NCBI GenBank assembly: GCA_027924585.1
Contig: BSBM01000643.1
Span: 15,920,501-15,984,500 of the forward strand
Origin: Larix kaempferi
Taxonomy: Eukaryota; Streptophyta; Pinopsida; Pinales; Pinaceae
Length of the DNA: 64,000 nucleotides
Direction: 5' to 3'
Shown here: piece after piece, positions 1 to 12,758 of the stretch
Layout of the letters: every line of letters begins with the position of its first letter
Numbering within the stretch: position 1 is the stretch's first letter
Translations under genes and position numbers: made by a program
The notes under the pieces: generated by a model
Told to the model about the DNA's origin: nothing
The model's database searches: none
Seen by the model: only the letters and a program-made list of their open reading frames with translations

Positions 1-114
1 GGAAAACATTTTGGAGGTTACACTACTGTACATCAAGTAATCCGAGCGGGATATTATTGGCCAACACATTTAAATATGTGCATGATTATGCTATAAAATG
101 TAAATCTTGTAAAA
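1..114 (+). pseudogene. Ty3/gypsy integrase zinc-binding remnant
   Basis: The first frame reads HFGG, then IRAGYYWPT, the usual start of the HHCC zinc-binding domain of gypsy integrases. A shift of frame around 75-84 is needed to reach the CKSC that supplies the two cysteines at about 99-110. An A/G-rich run follows and no integrase core can be found after it. This is therefore the broken right end of an element that lies mostly left of the window, read on the + strand. The family assignment is firm; the lineage cannot be told from so short a piece. Confidence 0.75.
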
Positions 115-1930
115 AAAAGAAGGAAAAGAAAAAAATGAGAAAGTAAAAAAGAAAAGAACTACACACATATGTCTTGTCATCTCTCTTTATCCCCGACTAG
201 AAGACATAACCTTGTGTCGTATACCAGAATAGAGTCCCCGACAATGATGTCACTCTCCATGTTGTCTTCTAGGTTGTACCCTTGGTGTTCTCACTCACAA
301 AAAGGAAAAAATCCAAGGCATTATGTGCAAGATACACTTCTCTTGTTCCACTCTAGACCGTCAAGCCAATTCTTGGAATAGAGGGGGTACCCTATATGTT
401 CCTAATGTAATTCTCTTTGTTTGTAACCAAAAAACAACTTTTATTCTTTAATGCTTCAACTAGATTTTATTGTGGATGCAAGTGGTGCATGGATATGGTA
501 GATTAGTACAATAACCATATATGGAGCATAATATAAGCCATAAACACAAGATAATATAAAAAAAGTAACTAATCAATGAGAGTAGACAACATGAAATGTA
601 GAAGAATGAGAGATTTTATTATTATTTATATATGGAGACTGGAAGCATCGTTCACATGCCTCTTAAGGTAGGGCGACATTTACATGATTAGAGATCCGAT
701 ATAATAATGGTTAACAACCCAAATCATAGCCTTCTATCCCTTTAAATAGGCTGCATCACATACAAACAACATGGGCTATCAAAAACCATGGGTCGCTAAA
801 CCACTAATGGTAAACCCATAAGAAATGACTAGGTACCAACTTCCAAATGAGTATTAATTAATAGGAGGACCCTTTTTACATTAACTACTACCTACTTGGA
901 CTTATATATAGAATATGGCCAAATGCATTACTTAACTAACAACTAGAATAATAGGGGTTAGGGTAGGACCCTGGAAATGACCTACCAAAATAATATATTT
1001 ATCGCTGCACTTTACACTCAACTTATAAAATCCTATATATCTTTTCATCTAACCAATAATTTTTCTCTTATTTGCACTATGTCTCTATCAAATATACCAT
1101 GTTATCTACTTATTCTTATAGGTTTATAATCCATTTTTGAAGTGTATTTAATGGTTCTTATATCATCCTCTAGATGTTGGGCTAGTCTATAATGCATAAT
1201 GCACTCAAATTATTTTCTCTATTGCAACTCTAATTTGTGATACAGTCAAGATGTTGTATGATAGGCTTTATATTTTCCATGAGCACTATTGTCTATGTAT
1301 ATCATGTTTAAAGCTTGAGCCATAGATAGGTTAATTATTACTATAATATAGAGTATAATATATGAAATCTATCTAGTATTTTCTTATGGGTGGGAATTAT
1401 ATGAAATTTTTGTATGGTAGGCACATGTGGTAGAATTTAGTGTGAATATGTCCAATTTTTGTAACTAATACTTAATTCTCTTAGTGTAATTGGTTGACAA
1501 GATTTCTATATATCTTATTAATTCAAATAGGGCACCTAGCTTGCAAATACATTTCATTATAAACCTGGGGCTAATAAAAGTATATCCAGAAATCCAATTA
1601 TACTTATAAAAAGTAAAATTGAACTAAATTATAAAAAAGTAGTAAATTCAACTATAAAAATAAAGAACATTCAATCACACACTTATCATTAACCACAAGA
1701 GTAGCAGCATACAGACTCATTATGTCATTATGTATTTACAGTTAGCATATAATTCATTAACAATTTTGTAATGAATTATTAAAAGTTCTATAAAAATAAG
1801 TTATTAACAATAATGTAGCAACATGATTTTGTAGCAAACACTATTATGTAGCAATGATATAACATAATGAAAATAACACATTTGTTGAAATTTGGAAATG
1901 AAAACAAATTAAAATTAATAACAGAAACAA
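115..1930. other. Intergenic, no gene seen
   Basis: An A/G-rich run occupies about 110-157. The rest is AT-rich sequence with short chance open frames only, none with a recognisable motif. I see no promoter, RNA gene or element terminus that can be supported. Confidence 0.6.
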
Positions 1931-1998
1931 TAAACAACACCTACTTGTACAGAGTGAGCCCTAAAAGTAAACAACACCTACTTGTACAGAGTGGGCCC
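1931..1998. repeat. 31-bp direct repeat, two copies
   Basis: A 31-bp unit beginning TAAACAACACCTACTTG occurs at 1931-1961 and again at 1968-1998 with one mismatch, separated by six bases. It is a local duplication with no visible coding meaning. Confidence 0.9.
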
Positions 1999-4900
1999 TT
2001 CTTCTTAGAGCAAGGCTGGGAGGACTTCAACGATTAAAGGCTTAGCTCACAAAAGTAATATCTTTAAAAAAAATCATAAGCACAAATATTAAATGGAATT
2101 ACTTATTTGAATTAGCAGCAATAAGAGTATTACATTGATTCAAACTCCAAATATTACTCCAAATATTCTCATCGCTTCCTCGCCCTAAAGCACTTCTTGA
2201 GACCAATATTTCCTATTCTACGAAGGCAACTTTTTTTCCGTGAAGGTATAGAAGAGAGGACAATCTCGTCGACAACGGGTCGAATATTACTCACGATAAG
2301 GTCGATTGCATGATCACATGAATCTGTATGCTATTTGTATGTTCACTCCACTCCCAGTCTCCCACTCCCACTTCCAATTGTATATAGTATATTTATACGT
2401 AATATTACTCACACCCGTACCCTTTCTTTCAGGTGAGTCAATCGTATATATTATACAATATACTACATCTGAATAGACTGATTCATGCATGTGATTCATG
2501 GAGAATGGACCTCCAAGAAATTCACATATAAACTGTAATATAATGGGGCCATCTCAACCATACAAGAATACACATCGAGACCGAAAACCGTACGTACGCC
2601 CACTGGTCGACCCGCACAATAAAAGCAGTTATGTCCACTAAACTTCCCAGCTCAACTGTTCTTTCCGGGAAGGATTTTCAATGTGTGTCTGCTCCTATTC
2701 ATGTCCTTCTAAAGTTCTCGTGCCTAGGTAAATGAGCCATTAAAATCCTTAACTTCCCATGTCCGACCTCTACTGAATGGAGTCTCTTTTGGGTAAATGC
2801 TTGGGGAAATGACTCCTTCTCGAATGGGTAGTTTTTGAACAAAAAGTTCTACCTGCTTTCCCTTATGCCCCTTATGATCAGCGTTAAAATTTGAACCCAG
2901 CGTTAAAATTTGAACCCTTCCCGGCCCTTCCAAAGGGTTCTAGCCCTTCCTAGAAGTGTAAAGTTAAAATTGCCCTTGAAAAAAAATTAAAATCCGAATT
3001 TTATTCTTCCAATAGGAAGGACATAATTTATATCAACATTTCAAAAGAAGGGCAACATTTAAAATTACTCATCCATATAAATTTCAATTTATATGTTGAA
3101 ATTCCTATTCTATAAAATTCGACTCGTCATTCAAAATATTGGAAATATCATAAATTATAATCATTCACTCACTCATGTCATGCACTCACTGCTTAGCTTT
3201 GCAAGGTGACAAGAGATGACTGACGACTACGATGTACTAACCACTGGGATTTGACTCTGAATCTCAACTCGATTCGGGTTGAGATCGAAGGTGTGACAAT
3301 GTGTCAATGACTATGGCTGTAATAACAGAACCACTACTAGGCCCAAAACAAGGCTGAAACATTGTCCCTACTACCTATGTGAGCCTGGATACCAATGTCC
3401 ACTAGTTTTTCGTCAAAATGAAATTCAAATTTCCCCTTTGATGAGTCCTCCTCTACAAGATTTCATTTATTGCATGAATGTCATAGACTTACGACAACTT
3501 TAAACAACACTCAATGGCATGCAACTACAAATAATGGAATGCAACTAGAACCACAAACCAAGCTGAGGTTGATTTATGCATTGATATAGAGAGGTGGCAC
3601 TACGAACACAATATGGAGAAACAATTAGTTAGAAAAAACATTTGGGCCAAAGTACCACAATGGTTATTAATAAAAATTTTAAAAAAAATTGGCTCAGGAA
3701 TTGTCTTCAATTTGATGGGTGGCATGATCATGATCATGTAATCTCCCTCCGTCCTTCCAAAAATATGTGGTTTCTCACCACGTTTCTCTTCGACACTCGC
3801 CACCAAAAATGTATAGAAATTACATGTCTTTACATCCTCTTCCATTTAAATCCTCATCGCATAGTCATGACTAATGATTATTATGCATGCACATCTTCAC
3901 CTTATAATATCAATTGGTTCAAGGCGCATAGACAACCATAAATTATCAAATGTGTCAAGACGCAAAGAGTAAGAGACAACTATAAGTAAGTCTTATATTA
4001 AATTTACCATATAAGTCTTTAATTTGCACTATCATTTGAGATTTGACACGTTGGATTGTTGTGATCTTCTTATAACTCCTTACAAATGTGAGTGTAAGGA
4101 TTCTTTGATGGTGAAGTCCATAATTTTAAGTCTTCTTCCTCATTATCATGCCTTTTGGTAAGACAATAAGGAGGGAAGTGGCCCGCATTAGCATGGAAAA
4201 CAGTTTCGACATAGAGCTAGATACATTAAATAACTTAAATTTCATGCCAGTGACTATGAATTCACCGAATTGTGGATTGGTAAAAAACACATCAAATTTT
4301 AGAGCCTCGAGCTCTTAATTACTCATGTATCTAGAATTTTTGCAAATCGGGCCATTAACAAACTTCTTTTATTGTTGTGGTTCAATTTAAAAGGTAGATT
4401 GTCGAGACTCAAACATGTAGCGAGTTGCAAGGCTCTAGTTGGCTTAGGATTGATTCCATTTCCCCTCCATCCCATACCTGTATGTTGTTGCGACAAGTGT
4501 TGAACAACAAAATTTGATGCCAAGGCCCTTATGATGCTAGTGTTGCTAACTTGGTTGGTATGGAGGATTATTTTTTAATATTTTTTTGAGCTATGCATTG
4601 TTTTTTCTTAGGCTCCTAGTGTCCATCATTCTTACATCTCTCAATCTTGGATGGTTTCCCTCTCTCCAGTTTGAATTAAGGTTTTGGTTGGTTTTATATG
4701 CAGATTTTGGTTGTAGGTTTATTATAGCTCATTTTGCCTAGTGGCTTCTTTTTGTACATAGTTAACAATAAGTAATTTTCTCAGCAGTATGGATAACATC
4801 ATGTAGATGTCCCAATATGGTTATTGCATAGTCTAAGTAGTTTTTCTGTATAATGAAGTGTGGTCTAACCCAAAAAAATACAACAAAATAGTTGTTATTT

Positions 4901-6543
4901 TAATGAATTGTAAAATTAATGTTACATATATGTCAAATTAATGTGTTCAATTTTAGTTTTATTGAAAAGATACCATATTATCTTGTAAATATTCAGGAGT
5001 GCTCAATTGTTTAAGATTATAAAGATTTGGATGGGAAATATTTGTGTTCTTCATTTTTTGGGGGGAAGGATTTAGTTAATTTATACTTGTCAATTGAAGT
5101 ACAATTATTTAAATTGCTCTTCATCTTTGAAGGACTCAAAGTACAAATGCCCTTCCAATAAAAATTAATACCCACCCTTCAAAATTCATCACTGCTTATG
5201 ATGGTGAAACTTAATCACCAGAAAGATTCCCCTCGGGGAGAGAGCCTAGGAAATTCGAGCCATTAGATGGGAGATCCCACAATGATAATTTGGCAAGCTC
5301 CCTCCCCATGGGGGAGACTGTTCGGTCAATAAGTTTTGCTATGCCCCTTATATCTTATGCTTGAATGGCTCGTTTGTTGATGGGGATGGATCCTTGCTAC
5401 CCGTAAGTTACATAAAATTCTTTCTCCATCTTCAACCATTCCTTTATGACCATCCAAACAAGCATGATGGGTAACTGAGATGTACATGCAATAAAATTAG
5501 AATACAAAACTCTCACCAGTCAATAGATCTCGATCTATTTTGGATCAATACTTTCTGAGAGCCAATTCATCTGCACAATCACTTTCAGTTCTATTGTTAT
5601 AATCAACTACATTGCATTTCTTCTTCAGGGTTGTGTTCACCACAATCGAGCTACAGGTTTGCACCCTTTCACCATTTGAATCCACGAATTGGGAGATAGG
5701 AGGTAGAAATTGGTCTATTTGAAGTATCCTATTTGAAGTGTCCTCGTTCTAGCCCCAATTACAATTTCTCCGTAGGGACATAGGATTTATCCTACAATGC
5801 TCTCACTAACCCACACGATTCAATATTTTATTTTGCATTTTCTTCATGCACTTGTAGCACCACTTTCTAGCTTCTACTTCAAGCATCAATTTGATGAATG
5901 ATCGTATCCTTTTGGTCTCCAAACCAGGTTGCATTCATTTAAATAATCCACACAAAATTGTACTTGTGGTTTGTGACCACAAATTCACTAGAATTTGAAT
6001 TCCTTGATTGTTCCTCTGTGAATTGCTTCCATATTACTTGCCATTGACAAACACATATTCATCAATCCTCTACATTAAAAGGCCAGTCTCCCATCTTGAT
6101 TGCAATTTCAATAAGTTGTGAATGATTTACGATTAAAACCATAAGAATTATTTGGACAACAGATAAAATACCCTTTCATTCAACACGAATTGCTATTCTC
6201 GGTCATCAATCAAATTCACCTCTTGATGTAATCGACAGATTAATTCATACACAAATTAACATTCATGAGATCACATACATATAAGAATAATATAAATACG
6301 AAGAGGTTCATCAACCCATTCACGCATACACATAAAGAAGAGAAAATCCATTTATGCATACATGAAGACAACTCATGAATTTCATTAAATGGAAGTTTGT
6401 ACATTACATACTTTGTGATCTAAATCCACCTTGTAGCTGGATTGCATGCAGATTTGGGAATTCCTTGCCCTTCCAATGGCCTGATCTTCATTTGGTTTGG
6501 CCACCTCATCCTAATGCCCGCAAGCTTACATTTTAAATAAAAC
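1999..6543. other. Intergenic, no gene seen
   Basis: AT-rich sequence with scattered short open frames of 60-100 codons and no recognisable protein motif. It includes a perfect 19-bp tandem duplication at 2880-2917 (unit AGCGTTAAAATTTGAACCC). Short stretches such as AAATTTGAA and GCCCTTCAA recur here and elsewhere in the window and may be scraps of old small transposons, but no complete element could be delimited. Confidence 0.5.
2880..2917. repeat. 19-bp perfect tandem duplication
   Basis: Two adjacent identical copies of AGCGTTAAAATTTGAACCC. It is a simple slippage-type or unequal-exchange duplication. Confidence 0.9.
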
Positions 6544-8110
6544 ATGAATGCTTACAGCTCAACAAACAGACTGCCTACATTATTATCTGCAGCAAATCCA
6601 GTAGCCACAGTTCAATATCGAGAGCCAGATTATTCTATTTGTGAGAGTGGTCGAGATGAATATTCTGTTAGAGATCGAAGGGAAGAGACTGACCTACTCT
6701 CTGTAGTTCACCTGGTGTTCATAAAAGGGATAGAGAGGAATATTTGGCAATTCCTTATGCTGATCATGATCCACCAGTTACTTATGAGGCAAGAGAAGCA
6801 TCCAAGCAAGCTAACCATGTTGATCCAGTTGTTGAACCATCCGTAGTAGGTGCAACAGTTTTTTTTATACCAGTGCTAGGACTCATTGAATGCGTAACTT
6901 GGATTAAAGGAATAGCCAAAGACGAAGGATCTGACAAGAAGCATGTCCATCACATTAACCCACCACTATTAAATGGGTAAGAATTAAACCAAATGGTTCT
7001 ATTCGTGAGGCAAGATGAATAGCCGTTCCACAAGAACCATATGTTCGAGAGGAAGATGAATATGATCGAGATCGAGAAGAAGATTCTTATGTTCCATATG
7101 TCAATCCATCAAATTATGACTTTGATCATGTAGATCCAGTAGAAGTAGATCTAGAGATCCATGGCCCACATTAGCATAAGTTTATCCAACAAAAGTAGGC
7201 TTTGCTCTTATATAAGGTCTTTCACTATTAGGATTTGCACCCGTACCAAGATTTTATTAATTAATATTTAAATGATTATTAATTAGTAGCACCGAGATTA
7301 GTGCTTTCACCGGATTTAGTATAGCCAGCAACAACAGATCCATTTAAAGCATCCTTCCATCTCCATATTGATAGCTTGAAGCAGTAGAGAAAGCAAAGCC
7401 AACAACACCACTAGCATATATAATAGCAACATCAAAGCTAGCAGCCCTTGATCCAAAAGTCGATCTTTAGTTTGATCCAAATTTAGATCCAGTAGCAGAT
7501 TCAAAGGCACCACCAACAATAGAGCAAGTAGCAAAAGCACCTAGAGCAAATCCAGTCGTAGGAGCATCAGTAGTTAAGAGGATAGGAGCAAGAAATATTG
7601 AACGATATGTAATTATTAGGAGTTAGGGATTCACTATAAGATATAGTGCCAAGCACAGGTGCGGAAGTAGGAGAAACGGTAGCACCCATAACCATTGCAG
7701 ATTAAATTCCAGCAGTTTACCCGTTCCAGATTTTTACTCAAATCGATAGCCATAGCCCATTGCTCGTGTAGCGAAGGATGAGATATAGGTGGAGGTTATA
7801 GAGGCAACAAATTCCTAAGCATCCCTTTCATTTATAGAGGCAAGGGCATAACCCACAGAGGTGGAGGTAAGGCATCGGTTGAACTTGATCCAGTCAAGGA
7901 ACCAATTAGAGTTGATCAAGCAATGGAAGTAACGGTGGAAAATACTAGATTGGTATATAGTCCATACCTGTGAAATAATAAGTCTTACCCGCAGTTAAAT
8001 ATCAATATCGAGGGCCAATACCATTCTCTAGGGGCTTACCAGGTACATAGGTTTGACAGGTAGTTATTGATCCACCGGTAGCAGACCCAGAAGCAAAGAT
8101 AGCAAAGTTA
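6544..8110 (+). pseudogene. Decayed Pro/Val/Asp-rich coding-like block, unknown
   Basis: I do not recognise this. Reading the + strand with frame changes gives a run of acidic, Pro/Val/Ala-rich peptides that keep returning to the same wording: REPDY and RDEY near 6620-6670, EEYLAIPYADHDPP near 6735, HVDPVVEPSVVGA near 6820, EEDEYDRDREED near 7050, DPNLDPVADSKAPP near 7480, VIDPPVADPEAKIAK near 8065. Stops and frameshifts interrupt it, so it cannot be expressed as one protein now. The repeated composition suggests a former repetitive protein gene rather than chance, but this is inference. The block faces a similar one on the opposite strand at 8108-8820. Confidence 0.3.
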
Positions 8111-8820
8111 TAGGTGGCATAGGTTTAAGAAGAAACAGTTTACCAAGATCGATATATCTGTTTGAGTTATTGATACAGGAGATTCCTCACCAATACCATT
8201 AGCTTCTATGTCAGTGCCGGGATCCGCATCAACCAGTAAAACTATTGCTGCTTCAATAGGTAGTGAAACTGCCGGGGATGCTGCCTTTGCTTCTTGATCT
8301 CTAAACGTATATTCTTTGGCTTCTCTTTCTGTTCCCTCCGCCTTAGCCCTCTTCCCATGATGATTATGCAACCTTAAAATCTGGTAGAAATTGATCTATA
8401 TCCACATATGCTTGTTTCTTCGTTTCCTTCGCCTTCCATCTAAGGCTCCTATTTCAGGCTATATAAAGAAGGGATACTGCAAACTTTATAATTGCTTCTT
8501 TGACCGGATAAAATGGAATAGCATCTCGATCTCGACCTGAACTACTGAAGCTTCTAGCTCTTCTAGCTCTTATGTTGGAGAAATATCCGTTTCCTTCACT
8601 CTTTTCTCTGCCTTCTTTGTCTATGATTATGGATTTGGTTTAGCTGCCCCTGTTGCTACTTTATCTGTTGTATTTGCTATAGCTACCAACGCTTTTGGTG
8701 TTGTTTCGTCTGTTATATTTGCCTCTCATGTCTTCATCTCTTCTGCTACTGGTACTTATGTTAGTTCTGGGTCAACCACACTTTGTCGCTTTTTCCTTCG
8801 CTGCATGGAGATGTACAAAG
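8108..8820 (-). pseudogene. Decayed coding-like block, mirror of neighbour
   Basis: I do not recognise this. The - strand has an open stretch at 8371-8108 containing SPAVSLPIEAAIVLLVDAD and ESPVSITQTDI. Higher up it has VVDPEL, VPVAEEMK, ITDETTPKALVAIAN and KVATGAAKPNP between stops. Composition and wording resemble the + strand block at 6544-8110, as if two copies of one repetitive coding sequence lie in inverted orientation. Each is too decayed to be functional. A function cannot be proposed. Confidence 0.25.
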
Positions 8821-11467
8821 GTCTCCCAAGCGAGGCACTAGCTTTCAATCTACCCTCAGACGTCTTTTTATGGTAAAAGAAAATTGTATAGATAGATAAG
8901 AAAAAGTACTAAAAAGCATAATCTACATCTTTAAGTAATAATTATGTAAGTCCGTTGTCTCTGCATCTGTATATGCCTCCTATGCCTTTTACTTTCGAGG
9001 GGTGGGGATGGGGGCAAGGGGGTCACTTCTAGCCTGCCTATAAAGTATTGTCTTGGGCTTCTGCTTACACCAAAGTTTATACACATATTATAATATAGTT
9101 TATAATGTTTCATAATATAAATATAATATTGAATTATATATAAATGTGTGTAGTTATAGGCTTGTAAATGCGTATTCCATGCATGAGTACATATGTGTCC
9201 ATGTGGCAGTCAAGGGATCAAATTTGAAGGGTGGGGTCCCATTTCACTTTCAAGGGTTATGAGACATTTAACCCTTCAATGTTGCCATGTAAAAATAAGT
9301 CATTTTTTTCATTTGAAAATGCATTAGTACATCAAAATTTCATTATTTATTTACATAGTAAAGTCAAGAGGCTTTATTATGGAAACATTGTATATATGCC
9401 ATATAACACAACCATATTTCACCCCAATCTAGCGGCTCGGTCTCTAGGCTACTATGCCACCTTTTCCATCTTATCAGTTTCCCAAATTGATCTTGCCTTT
9501 TAAACTTTTAACCAGTATAATAATACAATTAACTTGCTAACCCCATTCCAATACAACTTTCATCCTTACAGCCAAAATTAATACTATTTTACTCTTTCAT
9601 GATCTTCTTGAACATGAGGAATTTATTAGTGAAACATAACTTAGGAGACACATAGAAAATCCACTTTCCAGATGTTCAGTGTGAATTGCCATAACTAATT
9701 TTATGGATCTTTTTTTTTGCATCAGTGCAACTAGAGTTAGCTTGCTAGCCCAATTCCAATCTCACTTTTAACCAGTATAATAATATTTATTACCTCTTAA
9801 AATGGGTTCCTAGGCTGCTTCGAACAATACAAGCTCAATGAAGAATTGGGTTCTTCAACTCTTCTAAAAGCAACGTGATGCTTATACTTGGAAAAGTTCA
9901 ATCTTTGTAAATCACTAGCGTTCTTCAAACTAATATAAATTATAGCCTACATAAAATCTACCCTACTTAACAATGGAAAAAATGATAATGTAAGCAAAAA
10001 AATGAAGAAATTGTTTCAAAAGCCAAAAAAAATGGACATTGAATCTGGTATGTATCTATTGCTAAATTAGTGAACAATAGAGATGTATGCAGAAAGGCAG
10101 TAAAAAAGGTGAAGGGAAAGAATCTGAATGGTAACTTTTTTTACTTCATTGAATTGAGGACCATAATTCACTTTCATGCACCTCTATCAAACAACTGCAT
10201 TTCCTATGCCATATATAATCCTCCTTCACCCAAGTCTATTAGAGAGAACAGTTCAACAAAGAATTTGGATTGGATTGAAAACTAATAGCAAGTTTCTTTG
10301 TCACTCTAATTGTGTACCCTACGGCAGAATTGAATGCCAATGGCAACAATATATGTTTTAATTTTTCATTCAACACTATGAATGCCACACGTACTTGGGA
10401 TAGAATAAGTTTAAGTGCTCCTTACATGTTACATGCTATGTTATGGTTTGAGCAAAGAGAACTATCCGACTCCAGGCAGCTTTTGTTATCAATAGTTGAT
10501 AAAGGACCCTGGATGCTTCTTCTGTATATCCCTCCCCCTAGATCTCATTATACATACTAACTCTGTGTTATGATGGAGCAGAGGATGGGTTGTGAAGCAT
10601 AAGTAAAACGTAGGTAGACCAAGTAGAGAGGATATGCATAGATGGTTGAAGTTCTTGTTAAATGGTTGAAGTTCTTGATATATGGTTGAGTTTCTTGTTC
10701 TATTCTAGACCAACAGATAAGGGAAACAAAATCAAAATGTAAAGTAGCATCGTCGTTCTAAAAATCAAGATTACAAAAAAAAATTGTCCTAGTTCGTACA
10801 ATCGAACGCAGGAGTGGGAACTGGGCATTCTAAGAAAATTGCTAGCTTTCAACATTGTCCTTCACCATATGTTGTTGCATATTCTCAATCATATTGAAAT
10901 TTGATATCTAGTTTGGATTGTAAGTGTAGTAGCATCAGTGGTCTTCATATTAATAAAGACCAAGAATCTTAAACCACGTACTAAAGGAAGGTGTCGATTC
11001 GACAACTGAGCAATTGGGGAAATAGCTCATGCAATACAGTTTTAGATACAAAGTCTGGATTCTTGACCTAACTCATTAACTAGATGCATGGAGGTTGGTA
11101 GAGTGGGAACTTCCCCAAATCCTAGGATTTTTGGTAAAGCTAGGGGGCGTAGTGCGTACACCTGTTTCCCGTAGGGCTGCAATCGTGGCCAGTGGAAACT
11201 GCATGGGGAAGCATTCGGTTTCAGAGTGAAAACAATGGTGTTCCTTGTCCCCTCCATTTTAGGAAAGTTAAAGGGAAACTAAATTCTCAAGAGCTTCAAT
11301 CGAGCGACAATAGAAAATAGGGCAAGTCAAGGAGCACATGGAATCATATGTGTATACACAGAACATATGGAGGAAGAAGCAATTGTTGTTGTTGCTACAG
11401 TTGGGAATTGATCAATGTCGTTCTAAATAGCCTCTGACGGAGATTTGTGACAAACCCACTCTCGGGT
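8821..11467. other. Intergenic, no gene seen
   Basis: AT-rich sequence with short open frames (up to 90 codons near 9231-9503) that show no recognisable domain and no coding-like neighbourhood. I see no element ends or RNA genes. Confidence 0.5.
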
Positions 11468-12683
11468 CCAGGCCTCAAATTTGAAGCCTTCAAGGCCCAT
11501 TTGAAGTAACAAAATTTCAGTCAAATAATACTAATGTGTTTGAACTTTGAAGTTACATAATTTTATTCAAATAATTTTTTTTTAAATAATTGATGGGATC
11601 ATGAATGAATAAAATGATATACATAACTATAAATTCAAAGGATGTCAGCAATCCAGTCAGCCTTGAAGTTGATCTCCTCAATGAAAATGAATTTCTCTAT
11701 ATATGTTTATGGAAGGCTGGCAGTGGTAGCTTCGCTCTGCAAAATCTCCTGGAGGACTGGAGGAGATAGGGTAGGTGGAACTTGGAAGTAGCTCAACCAC
11801 AGTGGAGTAGGGGTATAAGAAAAATCTTGTTTGTATTCCTGTAATATTATATATTGATGGTCGGAGCCATGGAAGCATGGAATTCAAGCATTGACTTGAT
11901 ACAACAAAGAAAACACAAGGTGGGACTTAAGAGCTGTAGGATTGACTTGATACAACAAAGAAAACACAGGGTGTTAGGATGGGAGCTGTAGACGGTAGGA
12001 TTAACTTGATACAACAAAGAAAACACAGGGCCGTGGGTAGGGGCCACAGGTGGGAGCAGCAGCCTGCAACATTACAAGAAGATTTTAGATAGTGGATTTT
12101 GTCTGAAATGCCAAATTCGGGGCACATTAACATAATATATTTTACGTTGAATACTCAATTAACTCACAGATTCAGAATTCACGAATTGGTATGTGATAAC
12201 TAATAACTTGGTAATCCCGCTTCCAACAACATGTATGAGCCACCAACCATGTTTAATAAAGTTGTTGCTTCCATTAAATGTGTTAAACAGGTAAGCGCTC
12301 GCTGCAGAAATGAGAACTTAGAAGCGTTCAAGCCATGGGATGAACAGTGTAAGCCCGTCCACGTAAGCTGGTCCATGATATTATTAGAGGCCCAATGGTC
12401 CATGATCCATTGATGATCGAACACGTGGATATTGGAGAGTAACCGAGTCCCACTCCCAAGTCACCTAGCTAGTAGCGTCATTCCCAATTTCCCACTAAAA
12501 TCTGTCGATGGGTGAAATTTGAAACTACCCTTCTGTTGCAATTTTAAACCGTAGTGGTTAATTTAATTATTGAAGGGCTTACCATGAAATTGATTTTTTT
12601 TGCATGGTAAAATTTGACGTAGTCTTCTATGACATGTAAAATGGCCTCTGAAGGGCCCTGAAGGCTTCAAATTTGAAGCCTGG
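11468..12683. mobile_element. Candidate 1.2-kb DNA element with 31-bp inverted ends
   Basis: The 31 bases at 11468-11498 (starting CCAGGCCTCAAATTTGAAG) match the reverse complement of 12653-12683 at 29 of 31 positions, giving a possible non-autonomous DNA transposon of 1216 bp. The core of each end is itself palindromic (GGCTTCAAATTTGAAGCC type). No transposase is present and I could not identify a flanking target-site duplication, so the limits are uncertain. The interior holds a three-copy tandem repeat and a short open frame at 12231-12413 that contains a GTAAGC donor-like site. Confidence 0.45.
11891..12050. repeat. Three-copy tandem repeat
   Basis: Copies start at 11891, 11942 and 12001. 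Each begins TTGACTTGATACAACAAAGA (third copy TTAACTTGAT) followed by AAACACA. Period lengths are 51 and 59 bp because the tails differ. It lies inside the candidate inverted-repeat element. Confidence 0.85.
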
Positions 12684-12730
12684 TGGCAGTATATGCAAGC
12701 ACCCACATATAAACATGAGTATACAAGTAC

Positions 12731-12758
12731 ATGTATGTATGTATGTATGTATGTATGT
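12731..12758. repeat. ATGT microsatellite
   Basis: Seven uninterrupted ATGT units. Confidence 0.95.

Noticed and set aside
7316-7540. - strand frame of almost only Leu, Val and Ala
   Set aside because: It is the reverse reading of the GCA/CCA-rich decayed + strand block and has no signal-peptide or domain logic.
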